Source: an uncultured Phocaeicola sp.
Lineage (GTDB): Bacteria; Bacteroidota; Bacteroidia; Bacteroidales; Bacteroidaceae
Direction of reading: 5' to 3'
DNA length: 39,645 bases
Assembly (NCBI GenBank): GCA_947626525.1
Contig: CANQSM010000023.1
Location: forward strand, 1 to 39,645
Shown here: in pieces, positions 1-8,421 of the stretch
Layout of the letters: each line of letters starts with the position of its first letter
Numbering within the stretch: position 1 is the stretch's first letter
Position numbers and translations under genes: made by a program
Notes under the pieces: generated by a model
Databases searched by the model: none
The model's input: only the letters and a program-made list of their open reading frames with translations
What the model was told of the DNA's origin: nothing

Positions 1-131
1 TTCAGACGTTCCATGCTGGCACGCAATTCCGCTTCGTCGATTGAAAAAAGGATTGTGTTGATGATGCGGAAATAAATGTCCGTTGCTTCATCGCTGTAAC
101 GACAGAAGACATGTTCGATTGTAACTTTCAT
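1..131 (-). CDS. Hypothetical protein, partial (C-terminus outside window)
   Basis: An ATG at 129-131 on the minus strand opens a frame with no stop to the window edge, giving 43 residues beginning MKVTIEHVFCRYSDEATD. It lies 8 bases after the stop of the 109-residue gene upstream, so the two are probably cotranscribed. No domain is recognised. Small, closely packed genes of this type are common in Bacteroides conjugative or mobilizable elements; that link is inference. The protein's full length is unknown because the gene runs off the window. Confidence 0.6.
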   Translation of the reverse strand, partial: MKVTIEHVFCRYSDEATDIYFRIINTILFSIDEAELRASMERL

Positions 132-139
132 GTTCTTGG

Positions 140-469
140 TTATTTAACTTCAACAATATTCTCAATTCTCCCGTAAAGAGAGGAACGCAAGGCTGTTTTG
201 TCGATTGCGTAATATTCAGCAATATGTCCGTACTGTTTGACGTAATATCGCTTGAGAACATCCGAGAAATCGAAGTAATAGCCCATCAATGCGATGCCTT
301 TCTGAAAACGGCAGCATCCTCTTACTTGTTCCGTTATCCAATTTGTGTCATCACGGGTCAATTTGCCTCCATTATTGAGGCTCTCTCGTAACCTGTAAAC
401 CTTGCAGTCTTTCAGTGTCGCCAATTCCGGCACATCCCATTTGACGAATTTGAATGCTATTTGTCCCAT
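140..469 (-). CDS. Conserved hypothetical protein, 109 aa, accessory region
   Basis: A complete frame of 109 residues starting MGQIAFKFVKWDVPELATLK, with no signal peptide and no membrane segment. It is soluble, with aromatic-rich stretches near residues 60-90 (GYYFDFSDVLKRYYVKQYG). It sits between two other small minus-strand genes (gaps of 12 and 8 bases), which supports a short operon. I do not recognise a domain and assign no function. The neighbourhood suggests cargo or housekeeping genes of a mobile element, but no integrase, relaxase or Tra protein is visible in the window to confirm this. Confidence 0.6.
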   Translation of the reverse strand: MGQIAFKFVKWDVPELATLKDCKVYRLRESLNNGGKLTRDDTNWITEQVRGCCRFQKGIALMGYYFDFSDVLKRYYVKQYGHIAEYYAIDKTALRSSLYGRIENIVEVK

Positions 470-481
470 AACTTCACTTTT

Positions 482-706
482 TTAATCATAGATAATTACT
501 TCATCACGGTATTCCACTATCTCCTTGCCATTACTGAGACGGACAACTATCTTGTTGCCGTAATCTCTCACAACCGTTCCCTCTGTATATCCTTTGTATG
601 GAACGAGTAGGCTGCAATGTGCGCCAATAATTTCAGTTACTTCTTCCGATTCGTACATACGATTGCTGTTTTCTGTTGTCATTTGATTTTCTTTTTTATC
701 CCTCAT
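482..706 (-). CDS. Small hypothetical protein, 66-74 aa, possible SH3/KOW-like fold
   Basis: The frame can start at the ATG at 704-706 (74 aa) or at an internal ATG eight codons later (MTTENSNRMYESEEVTEIIG). The second half alternates hydrophobic and charged residues around glycines (GTVVRDYGNKIVVRLSNGKE), the look of a small beta-barrel such as KOW or SH3. That is a fold guess from pattern only. It is the first gene of the minus-strand trio ending beyond position 1. A perfect GTAGTA-TT-TACTAC inverted repeat (707-720) abuts the upstream ATG. It could control transcription or translation of the trio. Confidence 0.55.
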   Translation of the reverse strand: MRDKKENQMTTENSNRMYESEEVTEIIGAHCSLLVPYKGYTEGTVVRDYGNKIVVRLSNGKEIVEYRDEVIIYD

Positions 707-720
707 GTAGTATTTACTAC
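707..720. promoter_or_regulatory. Hexamer palindrome GTAGTA-TT-TACTAC at a start codon
   Basis: Perfect 6-bp arms separated by TT, directly adjacent to the ATG (704-706) of the minus-strand small gene. The position suits either a repressor operator or a small hairpin in the 5' end of the mRNA. No regulator gene is visible nearby, so function is inference. Confidence 0.35.
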
Positions 721-846
721 TTTCGGGATTGATTGAAATTATGTCGCCTCATAAGGTGTCTTGGCTCTTTATGCAGGGTTTCACAAGCAAATACTACCTC
801 TGATTGCAGAGTGTGGAGATTTGGTCGTGAACCGTCAGGCTCCGAC

Positions 847-880
847 CTTGCATAAAAGAAAGACAGGACATATACCTTTG
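847..880 (+). promoter_or_regulatory. Candidate Bacteroides-type promoter
   Basis: TACCTTTG at 873-880 matches the Bacteroidota -7 consensus TAnnTTTG. A CTTG at 847-850, 22 bases upstream, could be a weak -33 element. Transcription would start near 887 and run into a stretch of hairpins with no convincing gene. Confidence 0.4.
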
Positions 881-1029
881 CGACACAATTCTCATCAGAC
901 AGACCGAAAGTCGGTACGCAATGGTGCAACTCCCACAACGGGAGATCCGATAAAAGGGAATAAATAAAATAGGATTGCAGCGAAAAGAGAAAATACAGGC
1001 TGTGGGATTCTCTTCTCTTTTGGCTGCAT
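881..1029 (+). ncRNA. Candidate structured RNA or element leader
   Basis: Three stem-loops follow the candidate promoter. ACCGA/TCGGT (903-907, 911-915) closes a 3-base loop. CTCCC/GGGAG (930-934, 940-944) closes a 5-base loop. The largest pairs TGCAGC with GCTGCA (976-981, 1023-1028) and continues inward, after one mismatch, as AAAAGAGAA with TTCTCTTTT (983-991, 1013-1021), giving a 15-pair stem. Frames exist on both strands (761-967 plus, 717-1043 minus), but both look like chance readings of this structured DNA. I have an impression of similar sequence in other Bacteroides accessory regions but cannot verify it. Confidence 0.35.
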
Positions 1030-1061
1030 AAAATATACCACAAAAAGAACCGAAGAAATAG

Positions 1062-1102
1062 TTTAGTTTAGGATATTAGTCATATATATATGCTAAACTA
1101 AA
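1062..1102. repeat. Perfect 10-bp inverted repeat, AT-rich
   Basis: TTTAGTTTAG at 1062-1071 and its exact complement CTAAACTAAA at 1093-1102 surround a 21-base AT-rich loop. A partial further copy (AAACTAAA) follows at about 1105-1112. It could be a terminator-like hairpin, an operator, or an element end. No target duplication was identified. Confidence 0.5.
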
Positions 1103-1116
1103 TAAAACTAAATATA

Positions 1117-1136
1117 GGCAGGTACATTTACCTGTC
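1117..1136. promoter_or_regulatory. Hairpin/operator-like repeat upstream of the SusC promoter
   Basis: CAGGTA (1119-1124) and TACCTG (1129-1134) pair around a CATT loop; a G-U and a G-C pair extend the stem. The element sits about 30 bases upstream of the candidate SusC promoter, where an activator or repressor site would be expected. Confidence 0.35.
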
Positions 1137-1164
1137 CGTATGTTTATGTCTTTATAAAAAAGCG

Positions 1165-1172
1165 TATCTTTG
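1165..1172 (+). promoter_or_regulatory. Candidate promoter of the SusC/SusD operon
   Basis: TATCTTTG matches TAnnTTTG exactly. A T-rich segment around 1142-1146 could serve as the -33 region. Predicted transcription start is near 1179, leaving a leader of about 260 bases before SusC. It is the best promoter-like match in the otherwise gene-free 1030-1438 stretch. Confidence 0.5.
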
Positions 1173-1180
1173 TAAAACGG

Positions 1181-1216
1181 ATGTTCCTTGAAAGAAAATC
1201 GAGGTTTGCACTTTGA
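1181..1216 (+). CDS. Possible leaderless 11-codon leader peptide
   Basis: An ATG lies about two bases after the predicted transcription start and reads MFLERKSRFAL before TGA. A 9-base direct repeat, GAGGTTTGC, overlaps its end and recurs 14 bases later. Such a short frame may be chance. It is listed because its position right at the start of the SusC leader would suit a regulatory peptide. Confidence 0.15.
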   Translation: MFLERKSRFAL

Positions 1217-1438
1217 GGTTTGCGATGCTTGTCTGAAGACAAAGATTATGCAAGAAGGTTGGAAAAAGGACTTCGAGTGTGAACAACTGAAAGGAATGAA
1301 AAGTAGTGCAAGCAAAAAAAACGGGAAATCGTAAAAAAGATGTTTTTGTTCCTATTTTGTTTCTTTATTTAGAGAAACATTTATATAAAATTCTCATTTA
1401 CAATATGTTATTATATATCAAAATAACATTTTCCAGAT

Positions 1439-4400
1439 TTGTATCGGAAAGCTTTCCGATTGTTGCTGCTCATGATGACACTGTTTGCAGGTAATGTCTA
1501 TGCACAAACCGGAAACCGCAGTATTTCCGGAATGGTAACGGACGCTTCAGGCGAACCGCTTCCCGGTGCCCATGTAGCCATCGTCAAAGTCCACCCTACC
1601 GATGCCGTACAAGCTGTAGCGACCGACATCAACGGGCATTTCCAACTCACATTTCCCAACAATGTGAAACAGATTACCGTCAGCTACATCGGTTTCAAGA
1701 TGAAGACCGTCACGCTTTTACCCCCCCCCAGCAATTCCTATGAGATAAAGCTGGAAACGGATGCCCAGGCCATGGAAGAAGTGGTGGTGAACGGTGCTTT
1801 TACACGTAAGGCCAATACGTTCTCCGGTGCCGTCACCACAGTAAAAGGGGAGGAGTTGCAACGGGTAGGAAATCAAAACGTATTACAAAGCTTAAAGAAC
1901 ATCGACCCCTCTTTCCTACAAATCGAAAATCTGTCTGCCGGGTCCAATCCGAATGCATTGCCTGATTTCCAAATGCGCGGAAGCTCTTCCGTAGGCAGCC
2001 TGCAAGGGGAGTTCTCTTCAAGCGCCAACCAACCGTTATTCATCTTAGACGGTTTTGAAACAGATTTAACCAAGATACTTGATTTGGACATGAATCAAGT
2101 AGAAAGTCTTACTACCTTGAAAGACGCTACCGCCAAAGCCATTTATGGCGCCAAGGCGGCCAACGGCGTTATCGTTATCGAGACCAAACGCCCATCCGCA
2201 GGCCGCTTAAAGGTTTCCTACAACGGCGGTCTGAGCATCGAAGCGCCTGATTTAACCAGTTACGATTTATGCAACGCCATGGAAAAACTGGAAGTGGAGA
2301 AAATGGCGGGATTGTACTCTTCAGACAACGCTTTGACACAAATCAGTCTGGATAAGACCTATGCCAATAAGTTGCGCGAAATCCTGGCGGGAAGCAATAC
2401 GGACTGGAAAGCACAGCCTACCCGCGTCGGAGTGGGACACAAACATTCTCTCCTGTTAGAAGGCGGAGACGACTCCATGTTGTATGGCGTCGACCTGTCT
2501 TATAACAACATTGCCGGTGTCATGAAAGGTTCCGACCGTAACACGTTCAGCGGCGGTATCACTCTTTCCTACCGGGTAAAGGATTTCATTTTCCGCAACA
2601 AACTGACCATCGATTACAACGACAGCAATAATTCACCTTACGGCACATTCGACCAATATTGCAGGATGAACCCTTACAGCCGACTGTACGATGAAAACGG
2701 GAATTTAGTAAAAAGTTATAATTATACGAATGCCTCCGGTGAAATAGGAGACTATTACAACCCTTTATATAACACCACTCTGAACAGTAAAGACAACAGT
2801 ACATACACTACCATCACCAACAACTTCTACGCGGAGTGGCAGGCTGCCCGAAACTTACGTTTAACCGGACGTTTCGGGTATGTACGGCAAAGTTCGACCA
2901 CCGACCTCTTCAAACCGGCCAACCATACGGACTTCGCCCGTGAAAGCGATACCTATTACAAGGGGTCGTACTCAAAAACAAGCGGTACTTACACCAGCCT
3001 CAGCGCGGATTTGGGAGCCAGCTATTCTTTCCAAATAGACAAGCACCTGCTTTTTGTAAACGGACAATTGAACATAAGCGACCAAAGTACGCTGACCAAC
3101 ACATTGACGGCACAAGGTTTCCCTAACGACTTCATGGATGATATCTCGTTCGGTACACATTACGAGAAAGACGGAAGGCCGACCGGAACGGAAAGCATCT
3201 CCCGCAGTGCCGGAGGATTGCTGTCAGTGAACTATTCATACGACGAGAAGTATCTATTCGATGCGAACTACCGCCTGCAAGCCTCCTCGGAAACCAGCAA
3301 AGACAATCGCTGGGGACATTTTTGGTCGGTAGGCGGAGGTTGGAATATACACAATGAAGGATTCTTGAAAGATTCGGAACTGATTAACCGCTTGAAGTTA
3401 CGCGCTTCATTCGGATTCACCGGAAACCAAAACTCCAACTCGTTCGCCGCGACACCTACCTTTTTATATTACGCCAATACGTCATACAACGGTTCCATCG
3501 GTTCCTATTTAGCCGCATTGGCCAATCCGGACCTGCATTGGGAAGAAAAATACGACACGAACATCGGAGTAGACTTCAACCTGTTTAACAACCGACTTGG
3601 CGGACGCTTCGACTATTACCTGAGCACCACCGACGGGCAAGTAACATCTGTCACCGTGCCTTATACCACCGGATTCTCCACCTATACCGCCAATCTGGGT
3701 AAGGTAGAGAACAGAGGTTTCGAAGCATACTTAAATTACAAAGTGTACGATAACAAATGCGATTATGCGAATGTGTATGCCAGCATAGCCCAAAACAAAA
3801 ACACTTTGAAAGAGATTTCAAACGGACTGCGCGCTTGGAACGACAACCAGGATCAAGCGATGCTGAAAGAGAAAATCACCACTCCAATGGTCAAATTTTA
3901 CGAAGGCTGTTCCATGAACGCCATCTGGGCTGTCAAGTCATTGGGCATAGACCCACAGAACGGCAAGGAGATTTTTGTGAAAAAAGACGGAAGCATTACC
4001 TACGAATACGACCCGGACGACCAGATAGTATGCGGTGACAACCAACCTAAATTCAATGGTCTGGTCGGTTTCAACGGAGAAATCAAAGGCTTCGGGTTCT
4101 CCGTGACAGCCAACTACCGTTGGGGAGGCCAAATATACAATTCAACCCTGGTTGACAAAGTGGAAAACGCTCCCATCGAATACAACGTAGACCGCAGAGT
4201 ATTTACCGACCGTTGGCAAAAAGCGGGGGACATCGCCCTATACAAATCCATCAAGGACCAAAGTACAACGTATGCGACTTCCCGTTTTGTAGAGGACTAC
4301 AGCACTTTCACTCTTTCTTCATTGAGCGTCTATTATGATTTTTACAATTGCAGGTTCATGAAAAACTCATTCCTGGAAAGATTGAAAATCTCGGCTTATA

Positions 4401-4498
4401 CCAACGACTTGTTTATCCTTTCTTCCGTGAAGACCGAAAGAGGAACAAGCTATCCTTTCGCACGGACATTCTCTTTCTCGGTTCAAGCAACATTTTAA
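1439..4498 (+). CDS. SusC/RagA-family TonB-dependent outer-membrane transporter
   Basis: A 1019-residue beta-barrel transporter importing a SusD-captured ligand across the outer membrane with TonB energy. Residues 1-22 form a signal peptide ending VYAQ. Residues about 27-112 are a carboxypeptidase-regulatory-like beta-sandwich (GMVTDASGEPLPGAHVAI). Residues about 113-250 are the plug (EEVVVNG, DGFETDLTKI, LKDATAKAIYGAKAANGVI). The rest is barrel, ending in aromatic FSFSVQATF. There is no N-terminal STN signalling domain, so direct sigma/anti-sigma signalling is unlikely. The only in-frame start preserving the signal peptide is TTG at 1439; a TAA lies 15 bases upstream and the first ATG (1472) would truncate the signal. 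A nine-C tract lies at codons 95-97. SusD follows 37 bases later. The substrate is unknown. Confidence 0.93.
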   Translation: MYRKAFRLLLLMMTLFAGNVYAQTGNRSISGMVTDASGEPLPGAHVAIVKVHPTDAVQAVATDINGHFQLTFPNNVKQITVSYIGFKMKTVTLLPPPSNSYEIKLETDAQAMEEVVVNGAFTRKANTFSGAVTTVKGEELQRVGNQNVLQSLKNIDPSFLQIENLSAGSNPNALPDFQMRGSSSVGSLQGEFSSSANQPLFILDGFETDLTKILDLDMNQVESLTTLKDATAKAIYGAKAANGVIVIETKRPSAGRLKVSYNGGLSIEAPDLTSYDLCNAMEKLEVEKMAGLYSSDNALTQISLDKTYANKLREILAGSNTDWKAQPTRVGVGHKHSLLLEGGDDSMLYGVDLSYNNIAGVMKGSDRNTFSGGITLSYRVKDFIFRNKLTIDYNDSNNSPYGTFDQYCRMNPYSRLYDENGNLVKSYNYTNASGEIGDYYNPLYNTTLNSKDNSTYTTITNNFYAEWQAARNLRLTGRFGYVRQSSTTDLFKPANHTDFARESDTYYKGSYSKTSGTYTSLSADLGASYSFQIDKHLLFVNGQLNISDQSTLTNTLTAQGFPNDFMDDISFGTHYEKDGRPTGTESISRSAGGLLSVNYSYDEKYLFDANYRLQASSETSKDNRWGHFWSVGGGWNIHNEGFLKDSELINRLKLRASFGFTGNQNSNSFAATPTFLYYANTSYNGSIGSYLAALANPDLHWEEKYDTNIGVDFNLFNNRLGGRFDYYLSTTDGQVTSVTVPYTTGFSTYTANLGKVENRGFEAYLNYKVYDNKCDYANVYASIAQNKNTLKEISNGLRAWNDNQDQAMLKEKITTPMVKFYEGCSMNAIWAVKSLGIDPQNGKEIFVKKDGSITYEYDPDDQIVCGDNQPKFNGLVGFNGEIKGFGFSVTANYRWGGQIYNSTLVDKVENAPIEYNVDRRVFTDRWQKAGDIALYKSIKDQSTTYATSRFVEDYSTFTLSSLSVYYDFYNCRFMKNSFLERLKISAYTNDLFILSSVKTERGTSYPFARTFSFSVQATF
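1721..1729 (+). repeat. Nine-cytosine homopolymer inside susC
   Basis: Nine consecutive C bases encode three prolines (LLPPPSNS) in the N-terminal domain of the SusC protein. The frame is open at this length. Gain or loss of one C would frameshift the protein after about residue 97, so the tract is a possible on/off switch by slipped-strand replication. Confidence 0.9.
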
Positions 4499-4535
4499 GT
4501 CCCTCGGAATAGAAACATATTAAAATAAGAAAATC

Positions 4536-5993
4536 ATGAAAAGAACAAACATAAAATCCTTTCTATTCGGAATCACCGTCCTATTCACTTTCTCTGCCTG
4601 TGAAAGCTGGTTAGACGCCACTCCGAAGTCACAAATCAAAGAAGAAGACCACTTCAGCCGGGAAATCGGTTACAAAGACCAGCTGACCGGAGTCTATTCA
4701 GCCATGTGCTCAGAATCCATGTATGGCCTGCAAATGGGCATTGGATTTACAGAAATCCTCTCGCAGAACTACAATGTGGACGGCAACAACCAGACATGGC
4801 GCTATGCGGCGGATTATGACTACAAAAATTCCGCGTGTGAATCGATTATAAACAACATCTGGTCGAACACCTATAATTGCATTGCCAACCTGAACGTTTT
4901 GCTGAAGAACATCGAAAAAGCCGACCCGAACATGTTTGAAGAGAACCATTATGCCCTATATAAAGGCGAAGCGCTCGGCTTGCGTGCGTTCCTGCATCTG
5001 GATTTAATGCGCCTTTTCGCCTGTGCGCCGGCTATGGACAACCAGGCAAAGGGAGTTCCTTATGTAACCGAATACAGCACAAATGTGGTGCAGCAGAAAA
5101 CGGTTGGCGAAACCATGCAACTGATTGTAAAAGACCTGTTGGAAGCTCGCGATTATTTATCGGAAGACTCGTTGAAAATCGGATCCAGTCCCTACTATGA
5201 ACGTGCGCAACGCACTTGCTATTTCAACTATTATGCTTGTGTGGCCACTCTGGCACGCGCTTACTTATGGATGCAGGATATACAGAACGCGCAAATTTAC
5301 GCGAAAGAGATCGTGGATATCCTGGAAGATGAAAGTCTGTACAGCACTCCTTTCAGTTGGATACATGAAACCACTATGAGTCAAGCAGAGAAGTTAGCCC
5401 GCGACAGAGCGTTTACCTGCGAGCATCTGTTCAATCTGAAAATAGAAAAATGGGAAGATACCTCAAACAACTATTTAATAACCAAGGCTGGGACACAACT
5501 GTTGGCTCCTTCGGAAGACAAAGCGGAAGAAATCTTCGAAACGAGCAGCGGCTACGGAAATGATTACCGTTATGCCGACGGACAAGGTTTCGAACAGGAT
5601 GGAGAGAGAAGGCTGCCTTACAAATTCCGATACCAAGAGGGAAGCAATTACAACAATATCTATCCGCTTATCCGCATGACGGAGGCGGTCTACATTCTGG
5701 CCGAATGCGTGAAGGACAGCAATCCCAAACGGGCCGTTGAATTACTGAATATGGTACGCGACAACCGCCATCTTTCACTCTATCCGTTAAGCGAGGACCT
5801 GACTCCGGACCAAATACAAAATGAGATATACAAAGAGTACCGGAAAGAGTTTTTACAGGAGGGACAGTTGTTCTACTATTACAAGCGTCTGAATGCCAAT
5901 GAAATAAAAGGAGCTAGTGTCCGTCCCAACAGAAGCATTTACGTATTGCCCATACCATCGGTGGATACCGATTTTGGAGGATACGAAAACTAA
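4536..5993 (+). CDS. SusD/RagB-family surface lipoprotein
   Basis: A 485-residue surface ligand-binding lipoprotein that caps the SusC channel. The signal ends in a lipobox (TFSACESW) with cysteine near residue 22, followed by the WLDATPKSQI opening typical of SusD. The body has alpha-helical TPR-like features (HYALYKGEALGLRAFLHLDL; ARAYLWMQDIQNAQIYAKEI) and ends with the RPNRSIYVLPIP segment common near SusD C-termini. It lies 37 bases after SusC and 18 before the DUF4843 gene. The glycan or other ligand cannot be read from sequence. Confidence 0.93.
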   Translation: MKRTNIKSFLFGITVLFTFSACESWLDATPKSQIKEEDHFSREIGYKDQLTGVYSAMCSESMYGLQMGIGFTEILSQNYNVDGNNQTWRYAADYDYKNSACESIINNIWSNTYNCIANLNVLLKNIEKADPNMFEENHYALYKGEALGLRAFLHLDLMRLFACAPAMDNQAKGVPYVTEYSTNVVQQKTVGETMQLIVKDLLEARDYLSEDSLKIGSSPYYERAQRTCYFNYYACVATLARAYLWMQDIQNAQIYAKEIVDILEDESLYSTPFSWIHETTMSQAEKLARDRAFTCEHLFNLKIEKWEDTSNNYLITKAGTQLLAPSEDKAEEIFETSSGYGNDYRYADGQGFEQDGERRLPYKFRYQEGSNYNNIYPLIRMTEAVYILAECVKDSNPKRAVELLNMVRDNRHLSLYPLSEDLTPDQIQNEIYKEYRKEFLQEGQLFYYYKRLNANEIKGASVRPNRSIYVLPIPSVDTDFGGYEN

Positions 5994-6011
5994 TTTTCAA
6001 ATAACAGTATT

Positions 6012-6713
6012 ATGAAACCATTGAAATATATCATATTAGTATGTTTGATTTCCATATTGGGAACAAGTTGCGAGAATGACGGATTTTACTATCAGGATGA
6101 ACCGCGGGTACGTCTTGTAGGCCCCGAAATATGGACTCTAAAGACCGATTCCCTGGAATTCTCTTTTGTCGTATATCCGGAGGATGTCACCTCGTACCAA
6201 ATGGATGTCGAGGCCTATATCATGGGAACGGTCGCCGAACACGACCGCATACTGAAGTTGACGGTAGATGCAAGCAAGACTACCGCAACAGAAAACCAAT
6301 ATACCGTTCCAACCACCGTGACCATCCCGGCAGGCAGCGACAAAACCGTCTTTCCTGTCATACTGAAACGGGACGCAAGCCTTGCCAACAAAACGGTAAG
6401 ACTTTATATCAAGGTGGACCGTTCAGATGACTTCGAGACAGGCGTAAACGAAGAAAACCACCTGCTATTGAAATGGAACGATCAATTGGCCCAACCCAAA
6501 AACTGGGAGACGGAGCTGAAGACCTATTTCGGCACATATAGTGATGAAAAATACCGTTTTATGCTGAACAATGCCGGAGGCATCTCCGAATTCAGCACAG
6601 AAACCATGAGTTGGGCCCAACTTACCAACTATAAAATCGTATTTACGAATCTATTAGACGAGTACAACGCCGCCCATCCCGAAGCGCCTTACTCTTTCAA
6701 TTTTAACGACTAA
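6012..6713 (+). CDS. DUF4843-family lipoprotein
   Basis: 233 residues. The signal peptide has a lipobox (ISILGTSCENDG) with cysteine near residue 20. The body resembles DUF4843 proteins that accompany certain SusC/SusD pairs: an early YYQDEPRVRLVG segment, a central beta-rich domain and PAGSDKTVFPVILKRD. Its position between SusD and the PKD-like lipoprotein matches other such operons. It is probably an accessory surface lipoprotein that contributes to binding; its biochemical role is not established. The family call rests on pattern and gene order. Confidence 0.75.
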   Translation: MKPLKYIILVCLISILGTSCENDGFYYQDEPRVRLVGPEIWTLKTDSLEFSFVVYPEDVTSYQMDVEAYIMGTVAEHDRILKLTVDASKTTATENQYTVPTTVTIPAGSDKTVFPVILKRDASLANKTVRLYIKVDRSDDFETGVNEENHLLLKWNDQLAQPKNWETELKTYFGTYSDEKYRFMLNNAGGISEFSTETMSWAQLTNYKIVFTNLLDEYNAAHPEAPYSFNFND

Positions 6714-6718
6714 ACCAT

Positions 6719-6725
6719 AAGGAGG
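6719..6725 (+). promoter_or_regulatory. Unusually strong Shine-Dalgarno sequence
   Basis: AAGGAGG lies 8 bases before the ATG at 6734. Bacteroidota genes usually lack such a site and the other starts in this operon have none. It fixes the start of the PKD-like lipoprotein gene. Confidence 0.8.
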
Positions 6726-6733
6726 AAAAACAG

Positions 6734-8377
6734 ATGAAAAGTTTATGCTACCTATTTTCCACATTATTGTTTTTATCCCTGGCTATCACAGCATGTAACG
6801 AGGATGACGGGAACTACACCTATCTTACAGAAGAGGAAGTGGGTGTCATTAAATTCGATACAACGGGCATGACTGCGGAAGAACGTAATGCCTTGACTTA
6901 CGGCATGGATCCCGGAGACATCATATCATTTAATCTAAAAGTAAAATACAAATATGCCGAACGGCTCCGTTACCGTTGGTTTGTCACACCACACCCTTAC
7001 GGAGCGGTACAAGAAGGCAACGCGCTCGTTTACCCCAAGGCGGACACCATCGCCTACACCCTGGCGCTTACGGACTGGGTATGCGATCTGGAGCCTGGCA
7101 TGTGGCGTTTCTATTGTATGGCAGAGGATACCGTAACCGGTATCCGTGAATATTTCCAGGCACAGGAGCAATTTGTCAGTGTCAACCAAGCAGGAACGGC
7201 AAGCGGCCTTTACCTGTTGACGGAAACACCCGACGGGAACACGGATATCGAGGTGATGAGCACCCCCATGCTGATGGGTAGCACCGATGACAACCGCCCC
7301 AAATACTACAGTCAGCTTACCGGAAGCACCTTGCCAGGAAAGCCCCGTTTTATCAAGTGCGGCTCTACGGGAACCGGAAGTAATGCCAGCAAAGACTATT
7401 ACATGGTCTGCACCGAACAGGGATTGTACCGTCTGAACAATGTAGGACTCCAGATGATGGACGACTGGGACGGCATGTTCTATAGCACTCCGGAGGTGTT
7501 CAATCCCCAAGCGTTCATGTTTGTCAACAACTGCAACTTCCTGATCAACAACGGAAAGCTCCACGTGCTTTATGTGAGAGAGGCCAATGACGGCCTGTTC
7601 TCCGCCCCGATCAGCGGAGACTATGAGGCGGACGCCTACCTCATGGCCGAAACCAAGACTACTTGGAGTCCGGCCCCCGATGCCATCGATGCAGACCAGG
7701 TGATATATGACAAGAAGAACAGGAGATTTCGCCCCTACTATCCCAAGGCAACTTCGGTCAGCCTTTTCAAGGCGACAAACGGGGACGCCTACGTCGATGC
7801 CAACCACGTATCCGGTGAAGTGGTGAAAATCCTGTCAGCCAACAATCACCAGACTTACGTCATCAGTAAAGAGGAGAATGGAGAGTATAATCTATACGAC
7901 TTCAATTTCTATAACCGGGCGGACAACGGAGACTTGTCCGGTGGGGGAACCCGTTCACGCCTGACGCTGTCCGCGGCAACGGATATTCGGCAGGCCAAAT
8001 ACTTTACGGCCTGTGCCAGTGCACAATCGGCTTTCTACTATGCCACAGACAACACCGTCTATTCGATTGCCCCTTCACGCGGCTTGGAAGTCACCGACGC
8101 ACGGACGGTATGTCAGGCACCGGCAGGCGAAACCATCACATGCATTTACGCCATCGGGAGTCACTCCGCTGGTTTCCCTTGGGCTACGGCCATGCTTTAC
8201 GTAGCTACCTGGAGCGAGTCCGAGCAACAAGGCAAAGTGTATGAATATGAAGTCGACCATAGCGAAGGAGTACTCACAGTCATGTGGCAATCAATGAACG
8301 GCTATGCGGAGAATCCAACCGAAGTAATCTCCGGTTGGGGAAAAATCAGAAGCATGACTTGGATGACAGCCGAATAA
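6734..8377 (+). CDS. PKD-like family lipoprotein of a SusC/SusD operon
   Basis: 547 residues with a lipoprotein signal (LFLSLAITACNEDD, cysteine near residue 21). Residues about 25-150 resemble a PKD-like/Ig-like beta-sandwich (GDIISFNLKVKYKY, RYRWFVTP, YTLALTDW). Residues about 155-545 contain repeated beta-strand motifs such as GLYLLTETPDGN, GLYRLNN and NTVYSIAP, consistent with a beta-propeller. No catalytic motif is seen. It is most likely a second surface binding lipoprotein working with SusD. The start is fixed by a canonical Shine-Dalgarno. Gene order SusC-SusD-DUF4843-PKD-TlpA recurs in Bacteroidota, which supports the family call. Confidence 0.8.
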   Translation: MKSLCYLFSTLLFLSLAITACNEDDGNYTYLTEEEVGVIKFDTTGMTAEERNALTYGMDPGDIISFNLKVKYKYAERLRYRWFVTPHPYGAVQEGNALVYPKADTIAYTLALTDWVCDLEPGMWRFYCMAEDTVTGIREYFQAQEQFVSVNQAGTASGLYLLTETPDGNTDIEVMSTPMLMGSTDDNRPKYYSQLTGSTLPGKPRFIKCGSTGTGSNASKDYYMVCTEQGLYRLNNVGLQMMDDWDGMFYSTPEVFNPQAFMFVNNCNFLINNGKLHVLYVREANDGLFSAPISGDYEADAYLMAETKTTWSPAPDAIDADQVIYDKKNRRFRPYYPKATSVSLFKATNGDAYVDANHVSGEVVKILSANNHQTYVISKEENGEYNLYDFNFYNRADNGDLSGGGTRSRLTLSAATDIRQAKYFTACASAQSAFYYATDNTVYSIAPSRGLEVTDARTVCQAPAGETITCIYAIGSHSAGFPWATAMLYVATWSESEQQGKVYEYEVDHSEGVLTVMWQSMNGYAENPTEVISGWGKIRSMTWMTAE

Positions 8378-8421
8378 TACGAACATATACATCAATTATA
8401 TCCATTTAAATTAAACACACA

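Noticed and set aside
761-967. 68-residue plus-strand frame
   Set aside because: It overlaps the candidate promoter and hairpins and has no domain features; non-coding is more likely.
717-1043. 108-residue minus-strand frame
   Set aside because: It runs antisense through the hairpin-rich segment, has low-complexity composition, no recognisable domain and no promoter; it is better explained as chance reading of structured DNA.
1439-4498. ATG at 1472 as susC start
   Set aside because: It would leave only a dozen residues before the mature protein, too short for a signal peptide; the TTG at 1439 preserves it.
6935-7807. 290-residue minus-strand frame inside the PKD-like lipoprotein gene
   Set aside because: It is fully antisense to a well-supported lipoprotein gene and shows no domain or signal features.
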